DNA of 63,062 nt from assembly GCA_905182215.1 (NCBI GenBank), contig CAJJAI010000002.1:1-63062 (forward strand), written 5' to 3'. A program made the position numbers and the translations under genes. The stretch's first letter is position 1. The number at the start of each line of letters is the position of its first letter. The DNA is from Flavobacteriales bacterium UBA6772. GTDB taxonomy: Bacteria; Bacteroidota; Bacteroidia; Flavobacteriales; UBA7430. The notes under the pieces are model-generated. The model had not been told where the DNA came from. It ran no database searches and was given only the letters and a program-made list of their open reading frames with translations. This document shows, one piece after another, positions 29,826 through 38,259 of this stretch.

Positions 29826-30569
29826 ATGGAATTTATAGGCATCATACCAGCACGTTACGAGTCAAGTCGATTTCCAGGAAAACCTCTAGTAGATATTCAT
29901 GGGAAATCGATGATACAACGCGTATACGAACAATGTTTAAAAGCAAAGCTCAATCGTGTTGTAGTTGCCACAGATGACACTCGTATTTTTGAACATGTTA
30001 AAGATTTTGAAGGTGAAGTTGTAATGACTTCTAACAGCCATAAAAGTGGTACCGATAGAATTTCCGAAGCAGCCAAAACACTTCAACTTTCAGAAGATGT
30101 TATTATCTTAAACATCCAAGGAGACGAACCTTTTATAGACCCAGAGGACATCAATACTGTGGCTGCTTGTTTTACTGATAAAAGCACACAAATTGCAACT
30201 TTAGTGAAAGTGATTAAAGAGGTGGATGTTCTTCTAAACTGCAATAGTCCAAAAGTTGCTTTAGGATTAAGAGGTCAGGCACTTTATTTCTCTAGAGAAG
30301 CTATTCCTCACCTAAGAGGCGTAGAAAAAAAAGACTGGCTGAGTAAACAAACTTACTACCAACATGTAGGGATTTACGCTTTTAAACACGCTACCTTAAA
30401 CGCGATAAGCAAATTACCAATGGGAGTTTTAGAGCAATCTGAAGGACTAGAGCAACTGCGTTGGTTAGAGAATGGTTATACGATACAAACTGCAGAAATT
30501 GCATCTGAATGTATAGCTGTTGATTCTCCAGAAGATTTAAAAAGAATCGATAAAAAATTCTTTTCCTAG
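29826..30569 (+). CDS. kdsB: 3-deoxy-manno-octulosonate cytidylyltransferase
   Basis: KdsB activates Kdo as CMP-Kdo for the inner core of lipopolysaccharide. The 247-residue length is typical. Motifs include IPARYESSRFPGKPL at the start, ATDD near 57, the QGDEPFI segment near 98, and the C-terminal LRWLENGY and DSPEDL. It directly abuts the TonB receptor stop with zero spacing, so expression is coupled to receptor genes rather than to other LPS genes, which lie 20 kb away. Confidence 0.96.
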   Translation: MEFIGIIPARYESSRFPGKPLVDIHGKSMIQRVYEQCLKAKLNRVVVATDDTRIFEHVKDFEGEVVMTSNSHKSGTDRISEAAKTLQLSEDVIILNIQGDEPFIDPEDINTVAACFTDKSTQIATLVKVIKEVDVLLNCNSPKVALGLRGQALYFSREAIPHLRGVEKKDWLSKQTYYQHVGIYAFKHATLNAISKLPMGVLEQSEGLEQLRWLENGYTIQTAEIASECIAVDSPEDLKRIDKKFFS

Positions 30570-30595
30570 TCAATAGAATTCCTAAATTAGCATCT

Positions 30596-31579
30596 ATGAA
30601 AATGGAAACTTACATCAGCGATTTATTATACCGTCACGATTGTGTTATCATACCTTCTTTAGGTGGATTTATAACTAATTATAAGTCGGCACAAATACAT
30701 CCAGTAAGTCATACACTCCGTCCACCAAGTAAAAGCATTAGTTTTAATGTGCAATTACAAAACAACGATGGACTGTTAGCCAATTACATTTCTGATTGTG
30801 AATCTATTTCTTTTGCTTCAGCTCAAATTAAAATAGAGCAATTTGTTAAAGGAATACAGAATGACTTAGAACATAAAAATCAGTTTAAAATAGCCAAAGT
30901 TGGTGTTTTATCACGCGATACAAATGGCTTACTTTCTTTTGAGCCAGATAATTCTGTTAACTATTTATTGGATGCATTTGGCTTAGATACAATTCAGTCT
31001 CCTGCAATTTTAAGAAAATCTAAAGCTGTAATCCTTCCAAAACCATTTACTAAGGCTACAAAAGGAATTAAATCACCAAAGACGACTATCAACTGGAGAG
31101 TTGCCGCAGTTATTTTACCGCTAATAGGATTGAGCACCTACGTTTCATTTCAACAAGAAACAGTAAACGATGCCTATGCGAACTATGCTTATTTAAACCC
31201 ATTTAAGGTAAAACCTGCTGCCGTTTACACACCACGTGTTATAGAGGTAAAAGAAACGCTTGTACTTACGTCTATTGAGTTGAGTCCAAAAGCTACAATC
31301 GAAACTTCTGAAGACTTAATAAATACAACAGAACTAATTAGCCCTGTTGTAAACGCAATCCAATTTCACTTAGTTGCTGGTTGTTTCTCTTCGGAAGTAA
31401 ATGCCGAAAATTTAGTTTCAAAATTGAAAACACAAGGTTTTGACTCTTCCGTAATTGGTCAAAATGCAACAGGATTATTCCGTGTCGCTTTTCAATCGTT
31501 CACCACCAAAGATAGTGCACTACTTAAATTACAAGAGATTAAAGCTACTGGAACCTCTACTTGGTTGCTGAAACAGTAA
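30596..31579 (+). CDS. HU-domain (CCDC81-like) and SPOR-domain membrane protein
   Basis: This 327-residue protein begins with two HU/CCDC81-like prokaryotic domains (about 1-130; ISDLLYRHDCVIIPSLGGF is the family opening). A single membrane helix follows at about 165-185 (VAAVILPLIGLSTYVSF), then a Thr/Glu-rich linker and a C-terminal SPOR domain (about 255-327; FHLVAGCFSSEVNAENLVSKL). SPOR domains bind denuded septal peptidoglycan, so a role at the division site is likely. It follows kdsB by 26 bases. Confidence 0.85.
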   Translation: MKMETYISDLLYRHDCVIIPSLGGFITNYKSAQIHPVSHTLRPPSKSISFNVQLQNNDGLLANYISDCESISFASAQIKIEQFVKGIQNDLEHKNQFKIAKVGVLSRDTNGLLSFEPDNSVNYLLDAFGLDTIQSPAILRKSKAVILPKPFTKATKGIKSPKTTINWRVAAVILPLIGLSTYVSFQQETVNDAYANYAYLNPFKVKPAAVYTPRVIEVKETLVLTSIELSPKATIETSEDLINTTELISPVVNAIQFHLVAGCFSSEVNAENLVSKLKTQGFDSSVIGQNATGLFRVAFQSFTTKDSALLKLQEIKATGTSTWLLKQ

Positions 31580-31893
31580 TTACCTTTTTTTAAAATTGTA
31601 AAGGAGTTGTTATTTGAATGTTCTTGGTAATTAGTAATTATAAAAATCAGTCTTCCAATTCCGACTTACGTTTTCCTTCTTTTTAATTATCAAAGTAGTC
31701 TCTAAGTCAAAAGGTCATTAAAGACGAAATTAACAAATTGTTGAATTTTTAGTACAAAATACTTTCACCAGAGACTAGCTACTAACCTACTTTTTTTTCT
31801 TACTCCTGTATTCTGACTCATACTTTCTGAAACCTCTACCCTCTTAAGTCTTCCACAATTATTAAATCATTTTCAAATCAACACATCTTCAAA

Positions 31894-31909
31894 TTTTCAA
31901 ATTTGAAAA
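31894..31909. promoter_or_regulatory. 16-base palindrome upstream of the thioesterase -7 box
   Basis: TTTTCAAATTTGAAAA is a perfect inverted repeat centred 10 bases before the TATCTTTG box. It could be an operator for a dimeric regulator, or a chance product of the TTTTCAAA-type repeats around it. Confidence 0.35.
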
Positions 31910-31911
31910 CT

Positions 31912-31919
31912 TATCTTTG
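31912..31919 (+). promoter_or_regulatory. Putative -7 box of the thioesterase (TATCTTTG)
   Basis: Exact TAnnTTTG followed by C, ending 23 bases before the ATG at 31943. Confidence 0.6.
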
Positions 31920-31942
31920 CAGCCAACATTAGCTACGGTAAG

Positions 31943-32464
31943 ATGAAAAACGCAAAATTCGCAAAAGAATCGGTTACAGTAATTACCGAATTGGTACTTC
32001 CTAACGACACCAATCCCTTAAACAATTTAATGGGTGGTAGACTTTTACATTGGATGGATATTGCGACTGCAATTGCAGCACAAAGACACTGTAAACGTAT
32101 TGTTGTTACCGCTTGTGTAAACAATGTAGCCTTCGAAAGACCGATCCCTATGGGGAGCATTGTTACCCTAGAAGCAAAAGTATCGCGAGCTTTTAGCTCT
32201 TCTATAGAAGTATTTGTAGATGTATGGATGGAAGATCGTACTTCTGGAAAAAAGAGCCATTGCAACCAAGCAATCTATACATTTGTTGCAGTAGATCAAT
32301 TGGGATCTCCAATTCATGTACCCGAAGTAATACCAGAATCAGAAGAAGAAAAAGCGCGTTACGATGGTGCTTTAAGAAGAAGACAACTAAGTTTGATATT
32401 AGCTGGGAAAATGAAACCTGATGATGCTACAGAATTGAAAGCACTGTTTATTCCGAAAGAGTAA
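31943..32464 (+). CDS. Acyl-CoA thioesterase, hotdog fold
   Basis: This 173-residue single hotdog-domain protein of the YciA/cytosolic acyl-CoA thioester hydrolase type cleaves acyl-CoA to free acid and CoA. The signature region LPNDTNPLNNLMGGRLLHWMD (near 17-37) contains the catalytic Asn/Asp positions of the family. TACVNNVAF and IPMGSIVTLEAKV follow. The C-terminal ALRRRQLSL tail is common in Bacteroidota members. The acyl chain preference cannot be read. It has its own promoter box. Confidence 0.9.
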   Translation: MKNAKFAKESVTVITELVLPNDTNPLNNLMGGRLLHWMDIATAIAAQRHCKRIVVTACVNNVAFERPIPMGSIVTLEAKVSRAFSSSIEVFVDVWMEDRTSGKKSHCNQAIYTFVAVDQLGSPIHVPEVIPESEEEKARYDGALRRRQLSLILAGKMKPDDATELKALFIPKE

Positions 32465-32532
32465 GTAGGTTGTTATTGAAAATGAAAAACTCAAAATTTA
32501 GAAGTCAACTGATATTTTCTTTTTAATCATTT

Positions 32533-33492
32533 TCAAATCATCAAATCAGAAACTTCATGCTCCATACATTTAAAGTGTCCCTTTGGGCATTTTGAATAGC
32601 CAATTTTGGAGCAAGGTCTACAGGAAAGACCTTTAATTTCTACAATTTTAGATTTAGGGTCTGCCAAATAAGGATACATACCTAATTCGGGAACAGTATT
32701 TCCCCAAACCGAAACAATACGTTTTTTAAAGGCTGCTGCAATATGCATTAAACCTGTATCGTGGGTAATAATCCAATTTGCTTGTTGTACCAAGCTAGCC
32801 GATTCATCTAATTTAAACTTCCCACAGGCATTAAAAACCTTCGTTCCAACAGACTGAACTATCTCCTCTGCTCTGTCTGAATCTTCAGGACCACCCAGTA
32901 AAACAATGGGTTCCGATAAATTTCTACAAACTTCAATAAGTTTTGTCTGGGGCATCATCTTAGTCGCATGCTGTCCTCCTATTACAAGCCCTACATACCC
33001 TTTAGCTTGACCCTCTGGTAATCGAGATAAATTAACCCTTGAATTCTCAGGAATAAAATAATCCAATCCTTCATTATCGTTTACAACACCCAACGTAGAA
33101 ACTGTTTCCATATAGCGATCTACAATATGTATTTTAGGCATTCTATCGATCTTTAAATTGACCAATAACCACTTTTGAATATTGTATTTAGGAAATGATT
33201 TAGAAGGTGTATTAAGAGCGTTCTTTAAACGTAGTGTTCTTAAATTATGGTGTAAATCAACAACAAAGTCAAAATTCTCAGCTTTTAATTCTGCTATCAA
33301 TTCTTTAGAAATTTCTTTATCTATTGTATGTACTTTATCCACATAAGGATTATTATTTAACATCCCCTTAAAAGACGATTTTGTTAAATAATGCACTTCA
33401 GCATTCAATTGTTTTTTCAAACAACGTATTACAGGTGTTGTTAAAACAATATCGCCAATAGAGCTAAATCGTATGATGAGAATTTTTTTCAT
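32533..33492 (-). CDS. Glycosyltransferase family 9 (heptosyltransferase-like)
   Basis: This 319-residue protein transfers an ADP-heptose-like sugar to lipopolysaccharide core or a related glycan. The start is set at MKKILIIRFSSIGDIVL, the family opening. A longer frame from 33534 would place codons inside a TATTTTTG promoter box at 33516-33509. Motifs include LIGGQHATKM near 180-190, the conserved THDTGLMHIAAAF near 250, and several C-terminal cysteines (CRPCSKIGYSKCPKGHFKC) that look like a metal-binding cluster, as in other Bacteroidota GT9 proteins. Confidence 0.9.
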   Translation of the reverse strand: MKKILIIRFSSIGDIVLTTPVIRCLKKQLNAEVHYLTKSSFKGMLNNNPYVDKVHTIDKEISKELIAELKAENFDFVVDLHHNLRTLRLKNALNTPSKSFPKYNIQKWLLVNLKIDRMPKIHIVDRYMETVSTLGVVNDNEGLDYFIPENSRVNLSRLPEGQAKGYVGLVIGGQHATKMMPQTKLIEVCRNLSEPIVLLGGPEDSDRAEEIVQSVGTKVFNACGKFKLDESASLVQQANWIITHDTGLMHIAAAFKKRIVSVWGNTVPELGMYPYLADPKSKIVEIKGLSCRPCSKIGYSKCPKGHFKCMEHEVSDLMI

Positions 33493-33508
33493 TCTATAGA
33501 ATTTGTAA

Positions 33509-33516
33509 CAAAAATA
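33509..33516 (-). promoter_or_regulatory. Putative -7 box of the GT9 gene (TATTTTTG)
   Basis: Exact TAnnTTTG on the minus strand, 16 bases before the chosen ATG. It supports the shorter start. Confidence 0.55.
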
Positions 33517-33668
33517 CATAAAAACGCAAAACATAAATCGTAAAAACGTTAAATATCAAGAACTAGACTTAGTTAAGAACCTCTATCGATTACAACACAA
33601 TACTCATATGCTTTATCGCTACATATGTTACTTTGTACTTTATACATGATACTAAGTACTAGATAAAC

Positions 33669-33676
33669 TATCTTTG
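33669..33676 (+). promoter_or_regulatory. Putative -7 box of tatD (TATCTTTG), leaderless
   Basis: Exact TAnnTTTG ending only 4 bases before the tatD ATG. Transcription from it should start at or within a few bases of the start codon, giving a leaderless or nearly leaderless mRNA. Confidence 0.6.
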
Positions 33677-33680
33677 CCGC

Positions 33681-34448
33681 ATGATACTTACCGATACCCA
33701 CAGCCATTTATACGATCAGAAATTTTCTGAAGACCAGCAAGAGGTTATAGACCGTGCTTTTGAAGAAAATGTTACTCGTATTTTCCTGCCAAATGTAGAC
33801 CAACATTCTGTTGCAGGAATGCTAGACATTACTACCAAATACCCAAAAAACTGCTTTGCGATGATGGGTTTACACCCTTGTAATGTAAAGGAAGACTACA
33901 AAGAAGAATTGGCTGTATTAAAAGCACATTTGGATACTGGGAAGTATTGTGCTGTTGGTGAAATAGGAATGGATTTATATTGGGACAAAACCTTCTTAGA
34001 AGAACAAAAAGATACTTTCAGAACTCAAATTAGATGGGCTAAAGAAAAAAGCTTACCAATCGCAATTCACTGTCGTGATGCTTTTGAAGAGATTTTCGAA
34101 ATACTAGAAGAAGAAAAAAGTGAAAAACTAAGAGGTATATTTCACTGTTTTTCCGGCACTATAGAACAAGCTCATCAGGCTATAAACTTAAATTTTTATT
34201 TAGGTATTGGCGGCGTAGTAACTTTTAAGAAAGCTGGATTAGACAAGGTTATTGCACAGGTACCTATTAAACATTTGGTATTAGAAACCGACAGTCCTTA
34301 TTTGGCACCTAGCCCTAACAGAGGGAAAAGAAACGAAAGTTCTTATCTTATACATATCGCACAAAAAATTGCCGATCTTCACGAAGTGAGTATTCGCGAA
34401 GTAGCAGAAATTACTACACAGAATTCTAAATTGATATTTGGCTGTTAA
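33681..34448 (+). CDS. TatD-family metal-dependent hydrolase
   Basis: A 255-residue TIM-barrel deoxyribonuclease-type hydrolase. The metal ligands are visible: TDTHSHL at the start (the family HxH), EIGMDLYW, IAIHCRDA, HCFSGT and LETDSPYLAP. Members act on DNA or D-aminoacyl-tRNA; which applies here is unclear. The asparaginase ATG begins at the base after its stop, so they form a two-gene operon. The start lies 4 bases after the promoter box. Confidence 0.93.
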   Translation: MILTDTHSHLYDQKFSEDQQEVIDRAFEENVTRIFLPNVDQHSVAGMLDITTKYPKNCFAMMGLHPCNVKEDYKEELAVLKAHLDTGKYCAVGEIGMDLYWDKTFLEEQKDTFRTQIRWAKEKSLPIAIHCRDAFEEIFEILEEEKSEKLRGIFHCFSGTIEQAHQAINLNFYLGIGGVVTFKKAGLDKVIAQVPIKHLVLETDSPYLAPSPNRGKRNESSYLIHIAQKIADLHEVSIREVAEITTQNSKLIFGC

Positions 34449-35465
34449 ATGAAAATTCTACTTATTTATACTGGAGGAACTATTGGGATGGTACACGATG
34501 CTGATACTGGATCGTATATACCTTTCGATTTTGAGAACCTTCAAGCTCAAATACCTGAGCTTAAACAGCTCAACTGTAAATTAGAAATCACTTCGTACGA
34601 GCCTACTATCGACTCCTCAGACATGCACCCTAATATTTGGGTGCAATTAGGAGAAACTATAGAAGAGAACTACCATAAATACGATGGATTTGTTATCCTT
34701 CATGGTTCCGACACCATGGCGTATACTTCATCCGCTCTAAGCTTTATTTTAGAAAACTTAAACAAACCTGTAATTCTTACAGGCTCACAACTACCGTCGG
34801 GTGTGCCCCGTACCGATGCAAAAGAGAATTTAATTACAGCAATCGAAATTGCTGCATCTACCCGAGATGGAAAACCTGAAGTACCTGAAGTAGCCGTTTA
34901 TTTCGAATACCAATTATACCGAGGGAACCGTACACATAAAGTAAATGCTGAACATTTTGAAGCTTTTGAATCCGTAAACTACCCACCTTTAGCAGAGGCT
35001 GGAGTACACATAAAATTCAACCGTAGATATACACAAGCTGTAACAGAAGAAGAACTAATTGTACACAAAACCTTCAACCCAAACATTGGGGTTTTAAAAT
35101 TATTCCCTGGGATTACAGAAACTACAGTAAGAAGTATTTTATCGGCTCCCCGTACACAAGCAATCATACTGGAAACTTTCGGTTCTGGAAATGCTCCTAC
35201 TTCAGTTTGGTTTTTAGATGCCCTACAAGAAGCTATAGACAAAGGAATTCTTATTTTAAATGTATCTCAGTGCCAAGGTGGTTCTGTAGATTTAGGTCGT
35301 TACCAAACCAGTAAAGCTTTAAAAGATATGGGTATACTTTCGGCATACGACATGACTTTTGAAGCAGCTCTTACAAAAATGATGTTTGTGCTAGAATATT
35401 CAAACGATGTAGTTAGAAGGAAAGAACTCTTAGGGAGAAATTTACAAGGAGAAATGAGCTGTTAA
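34449..35465 (+). CDS. ansA: Type I L-asparaginase
   Basis: It hydrolyses asparagine to aspartate and ammonium. The 338-residue protein lacks a signal peptide, as expected of the cytoplasmic type I enzyme. The two catalytic threonine motifs are YTGGTIGM (about 7-14) and HGSDTMAYT (about 87-95), with LTGSQLPSG following. It abuts tatD without spacing. The combination with tatD is frequent in Bacteroidota. Confidence 0.95.
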   Translation: MKILLIYTGGTIGMVHDADTGSYIPFDFENLQAQIPELKQLNCKLEITSYEPTIDSSDMHPNIWVQLGETIEENYHKYDGFVILHGSDTMAYTSSALSFILENLNKPVILTGSQLPSGVPRTDAKENLITAIEIAASTRDGKPEVPEVAVYFEYQLYRGNRTHKVNAEHFEAFESVNYPPLAEAGVHIKFNRRYTQAVTEEELIVHKTFNPNIGVLKLFPGITETTVRSILSAPRTQAIILETFGSGNAPTSVWFLDALQEAIDKGILILNVSQCQGGSVDLGRYQTSKALKDMGILSAYDMTFEAALTKMMFVLEYSNDVVRRKELLGRNLQGEMSC

Positions 35466-35493
35466 TGCGTTGAAGAGAACAAGGTTAAAGGTA

Positions 35494-35518
35494 GGTCTTC
35501 GACAAGCTCAGACAGATA
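35494..35518. repeat. Dispersed TTCGACAAGCTCA element, copy 3
   Basis: It contains GGTCTTCGACAAGCTCAGAC, in the gap after ansA. Its core is the same as copy 2 in inverse orientation. Confidence 0.5.
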
Positions 35519-35537
35519 GGAGTTAATTGATATTTTG

Positions 35538-35584
35538 AAAAAAAAAGAACTAGATACTAGCGACTATGTACTAAGCTAGTTCTT
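35538..35584 (-). terminator. Terminator of the flavoprotein gene
   Basis: On the minus strand, AAGAACTAG (35584-35576, including the stop codon) pairs with CTAGTTCTT (35553-35545), and a long T tract follows. Inner bases can extend the fold. Confidence 0.75.
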
Positions 35585-36766
35585 CAAATTCAGTTTTCTA
35601 GCTACCGAAACCCCCATACTAAAACAAGCTTGTAAAAGGTATCCTCCTGTAGGAGCATCCCAATCGAGCATTTCGCCAATACAATAGTGGTCTGGGATTT
35701 TAGACAATTCAAAAGTATCCGTCACCTCTCCCAAGGCAATTCCACCAACGCAAGAAATGCCTTCCTCTAAAGGAGCCATAGAGTAAATAGTTAATTTTAA
35801 TTTCTTGATATTTTTGGCAAGTAAACGGAGATCTATAAATACCTCTTTAGAACTGTTATTTTTTAATAACTCTAACTGAGCGCTACTTAGCTTCAAGGCT
35901 GTTTTAAGTTTTTCTGAAGTGTTTTTAGCTGTAGAATTTTTGAGCCTATTTAAAACAAGCCCTCCACTTAGACTCGGTTTAAGATCTACAAAAACTTCTG
36001 CGATCCCATTTACTTGTAGCTGTTTTCTAATTTCTGGACTCAGCCCATAAATAGCATTTCCTTCTAATCCAAAACGCGTTATTACAGCTTCACCTTTTTG
36101 CGTTTTAGAACCGCAAGAAATACTTATATTCTTCAATGGCTTTCCTTCACATTTCTGTACAAAAAACTCAGACCAATCTATTCCAAATGCACAATTAGAA
36201 ACCTCAAATGGTTTTGTAATGATTCGTTTATTGGCAAATAGCGAAAGCCAAGCTCCGTCGGATCCCGTTTTTTTCCATGTAGCTCCTCCCATACAAAACA
36301 CCGTAAAATCGGATTTCACTTCAAGTCCAGACTCAAATTGCAATGCATCTGTTGTAGACCATCCAATCCATTTTTCCTGGAATTGTATATTCACATTTTT
36401 AGAATCTAATACCTTTAAAATAGCTTGAAGAACCTCTATTGGTTTAATTCCCTTTTCGGGGTAAATACGATTACTTGAGCCTATAAAGGTGGGAATTCCA
36501 ATACTTAAAAAATAGTCTCTTAAATCTGAATTGGTAAAATTTAGTAAGGCAGAATCTAAAAAACCTTTGGGAGTATAACGCTTTACAAAATCTTGCATAT
36601 CCTCTGCATGGCTCATGTTAAAGCCCCCTTTACCGGCAACTAAAAACTTACGAGCTACAGATTTATTTTTCTCATAAATCGTAACATCAAATTTATTTGG
36701 ATCTAGAAATATAGCACACAAAAGTGCTGCAGGACCACCACCAATAATAGCAACCGATTTTTTCAT
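35576..36766 (-). CDS. NAD(P)/FAD-dependent oxidoreductase, HI0933/YhiN family
   Basis: A 396-residue flavoprotein with an N-terminal FAD-binding Rossmann motif (IIGGGPAALLCAI, about 6-18), the family segment RKFLVAGKGGFNMSH near 48-62 and the C-terminal GEMLDWDAPTGGYLLQACFSMG. The family has no settled physiological substrate. Within the family it looks like the TIGR03862-type subgroup. It is transcribed alone, between the asparaginase gene (convergent) and DUF2461 (divergent). Confidence 0.88.
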   Translation of the reverse strand: MKKSVAIIGGGPAALLCAIFLDPNKFDVTIYEKNKSVARKFLVAGKGGFNMSHAEDMQDFVKRYTPKGFLDSALLNFTNSDLRDYFLSIGIPTFIGSSNRIYPEKGIKPIEVLQAILKVLDSKNVNIQFQEKWIGWSTTDALQFESGLEVKSDFTVFCMGGATWKKTGSDGAWLSLFANKRIITKPFEVSNCAFGIDWSEFFVQKCEGKPLKNISISCGSKTQKGEAVITRFGLEGNAIYGLSPEIRKQLQVNGIAEVFVDLKPSLSGGLVLNRLKNSTAKNTSEKLKTALKLSSAQLELLKNNSSKEVFIDLRLLAKNIKKLKLTIYSMAPLEEGISCVGGIALGEVTDTFELSKIPDHYCIGEMLDWDAPTGGYLLQACFSMGVSVARKLNLKN

Positions 36767-36896
36767 AATACAATAGTAGTCTTTGTTTGGTAAAGCTGAA
36801 CATTAAAAGTGGAATTTGGATGTTAAATTGGCAACAAAGTTAGTACAACTAATTTCACCTCATTTATGTATCTTGCTTGGGCAAAAACGCCAACAC

Positions 36897-37565
36897 ATGG
36901 ATTTACAAAACGCCTTTCAGTTTTTAATTGATTTAAAATTCAATAATAACAGACCCTGGTTTAACGACAACAAAGAGCGTTACCTAAGTGCAAAAAATGA
37001 CTTCGATACTTTTGTAGAAGAACTTATTGCTCTGTTAAAAAAACAAGACAAAAGCATCGATGTAAATTCGGCTAAAGAATGTGTATTTAGAATCTATAGA
37101 GATGCGCGGTTTTCAAAAAACAAAGACCCTTATAAAACCAATTTCGGAGCCTTTATAAGTAAAGGAGGAAGGAAGAGTCAGTACGCGGGCTATTATGTCC
37201 ACTTCGAGCCAGACAATTCTTTTATGGGAGGAGGTATCTACCAACCAACACCTGTATTATTAAAAACTATTCGTACACAGATATTCGAAAATACTAAAGA
37301 GTATAAAGGAATCTTAGAACAAAAAGATTTCAAAAAACAATTCCCTGTATTGCATGGCGATAAATTAAAAATGGCTCCCAAAGGATTCCCTAAAGACTTT
37401 GAAGCAATAGACTTGTTAAAAAACAAACATTTTGTGGTAAGCCAAAAAATAGAAAACGAAGTCTGGTTTGAAGGTGATCCGCTAAAAAGGATTTTAAATT
37501 CCTATAAAACGCAACAAACCTTTAACGAGTTTTTAAATAGAGCGGTAGGAAAAGAAGTTAGTTAG
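36897..37565 (+). CDS. DUF2461 (TIGR02453) protein
   Basis: A 222-residue protein starting MDLQNAFQFLIDL. The longer frame from 36816 gives a poor N-terminus, so the ATG at 36897 is preferred. Conserved family features are NNNRPWFNDNKERY (about 17-30), the ECVFRIYRDARFSKNKDPYKTNFGAFI stretch with its DPYKTN motif, and YYVHFEPDNSFMGGG. The function is unknown; the protein is soluble. A near-match box TATCTTGC lies about 20 bases upstream. Confidence 0.88.
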   Translation: MDLQNAFQFLIDLKFNNNRPWFNDNKERYLSAKNDFDTFVEELIALLKKQDKSIDVNSAKECVFRIYRDARFSKNKDPYKTNFGAFISKGGRKSQYAGYYVHFEPDNSFMGGGIYQPTPVLLKTIRTQIFENTKEYKGILEQKDFKKQFPVLHGDKLKMAPKGFPKDFEAIDLLKNKHFVVSQKIENEVWFEGDPLKRILNSYKTQQTFNEFLNRAVGKEVS

Positions 37566-37593
37566 AAGAAGGTTAATATTTAACCATTTTATC

Positions 37594-37613
37594 GTATTGA
37601 GCCTGTCGAAATG
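37594..37613. repeat. Dispersed TTCGACAGGCTCA element, copy 4 (inverse orientation)
   Basis: GTATTGAGCCTGTCGAAATG lies in the gap between the DUF2461 gene and purE. Its core TGAGCCTGTCGAA is identical to copy 2. Confidence 0.5.
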
Positions 37614-37671
37614 CATCAATTTTTTGATATTAAATTTGCAATATTTAATATTCAACTCAATTCAAAAAGCT

Positions 37672-37679
37672 TATTTTTG
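37672..37679 (+). promoter_or_regulatory. Putative -7 box of purE (TATTTTTG)
   Basis: Exact TAnnTTTG ending 17 bases before the purE ATG. Confidence 0.55.
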
Positions 37680-37696
37680 TCAAAAATTAACACACT

Positions 37697-38209
37697 ATGA
37701 AACCATTAGTAAGCATAATTATGGGAAGTACTTCGGACTGGCCTGTAATGCAAAAGGCAGCGAAATTCCTTAACGATATGGAAATTCCTTTTGAAGTAAA
37801 CGCTTTATCGGCACATCGTACTCCAGAGAAAGTTGAGGCTTATGCTTCTAAAGCTTACGAAAATGGTGTAAAAGTTATAATTGCAGGTGCAGGTGGCGCA
37901 GCTCACTTACCTGGTGTAATGGCAGCATTTACACCCCTTCCTATTATCGGTGTACCTTGTCGTTCTTCTATCTCTATAGATGGTTGGGATTCTATTCTTT
38001 CTATTTTACAAATGCCTCCAGGAATCCCTGTTGCTACTGTAGGATTAGATGCTTCTTTAAATGCAGCTATTTTAGCTGCACAGATAATTGGAGCAGGAAA
38101 TGAAGACGTGATGAAAAAGGTAATTGAGTATAAAAGCTCTCTGAAAGACAAAATTATTAAAGCAAACATAGAACTAAGTGAATTTAAATTCGACTTTAGA
38201 GTTTCATAA
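37697..38209 (+). CDS. purE: N5-carboxyaminoimidazole ribonucleotide mutase
   Basis: It moves the carboxyl group of N5-CAIR to give CAIR in purine synthesis. The 170-residue length suits class I PurE. Motifs: MGSTSDWPVM near the N-terminus, the SAHRTPE segment with the catalytic histidine, and AGAGGAAHLPGVMAA. The partner purK is not in the window. A strong terminator follows, isolating it from the operon downstream. Confidence 0.96.
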   Translation: MKPLVSIIMGSTSDWPVMQKAAKFLNDMEIPFEVNALSAHRTPEKVEAYASKAYENGVKVIIAGAGGAAHLPGVMAAFTPLPIIGVPCRSSISIDGWDSILSILQMPPGIPVATVGLDASLNAAILAAQIIGAGNEDVMKKVIEYKSSLKDKIIKANIELSEFKFDFRVS

Positions 38210-38213
38210 TCAT

Positions 38214-38247
38214 AAAAACCCCATCTTAACAGATGGGATTTTTTTTT
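38214..38247. terminator. Terminator of purE
   Basis: CCCATCT (38220-38226) pairs with AGATGGG (38231-38237) around TAAC, flanked by A and a ten-base T tract. Confidence 0.88.
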
Positions 38248-38259
38248 GTAAATTTAAAA

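Larger units (their letters stand above)
31580..31942. other. AT-rich intergenic region upstream of the thioesterase
   Basis: There is no reading frame of note. The distal part (31865-31910) is a string of TTTTCAAAT-like units, including a perfect 16-base palindrome (31894-31909), directly before the TATCTTTG box. I see no terminator with a good stem after the SPOR gene. Confidence 0.6.
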
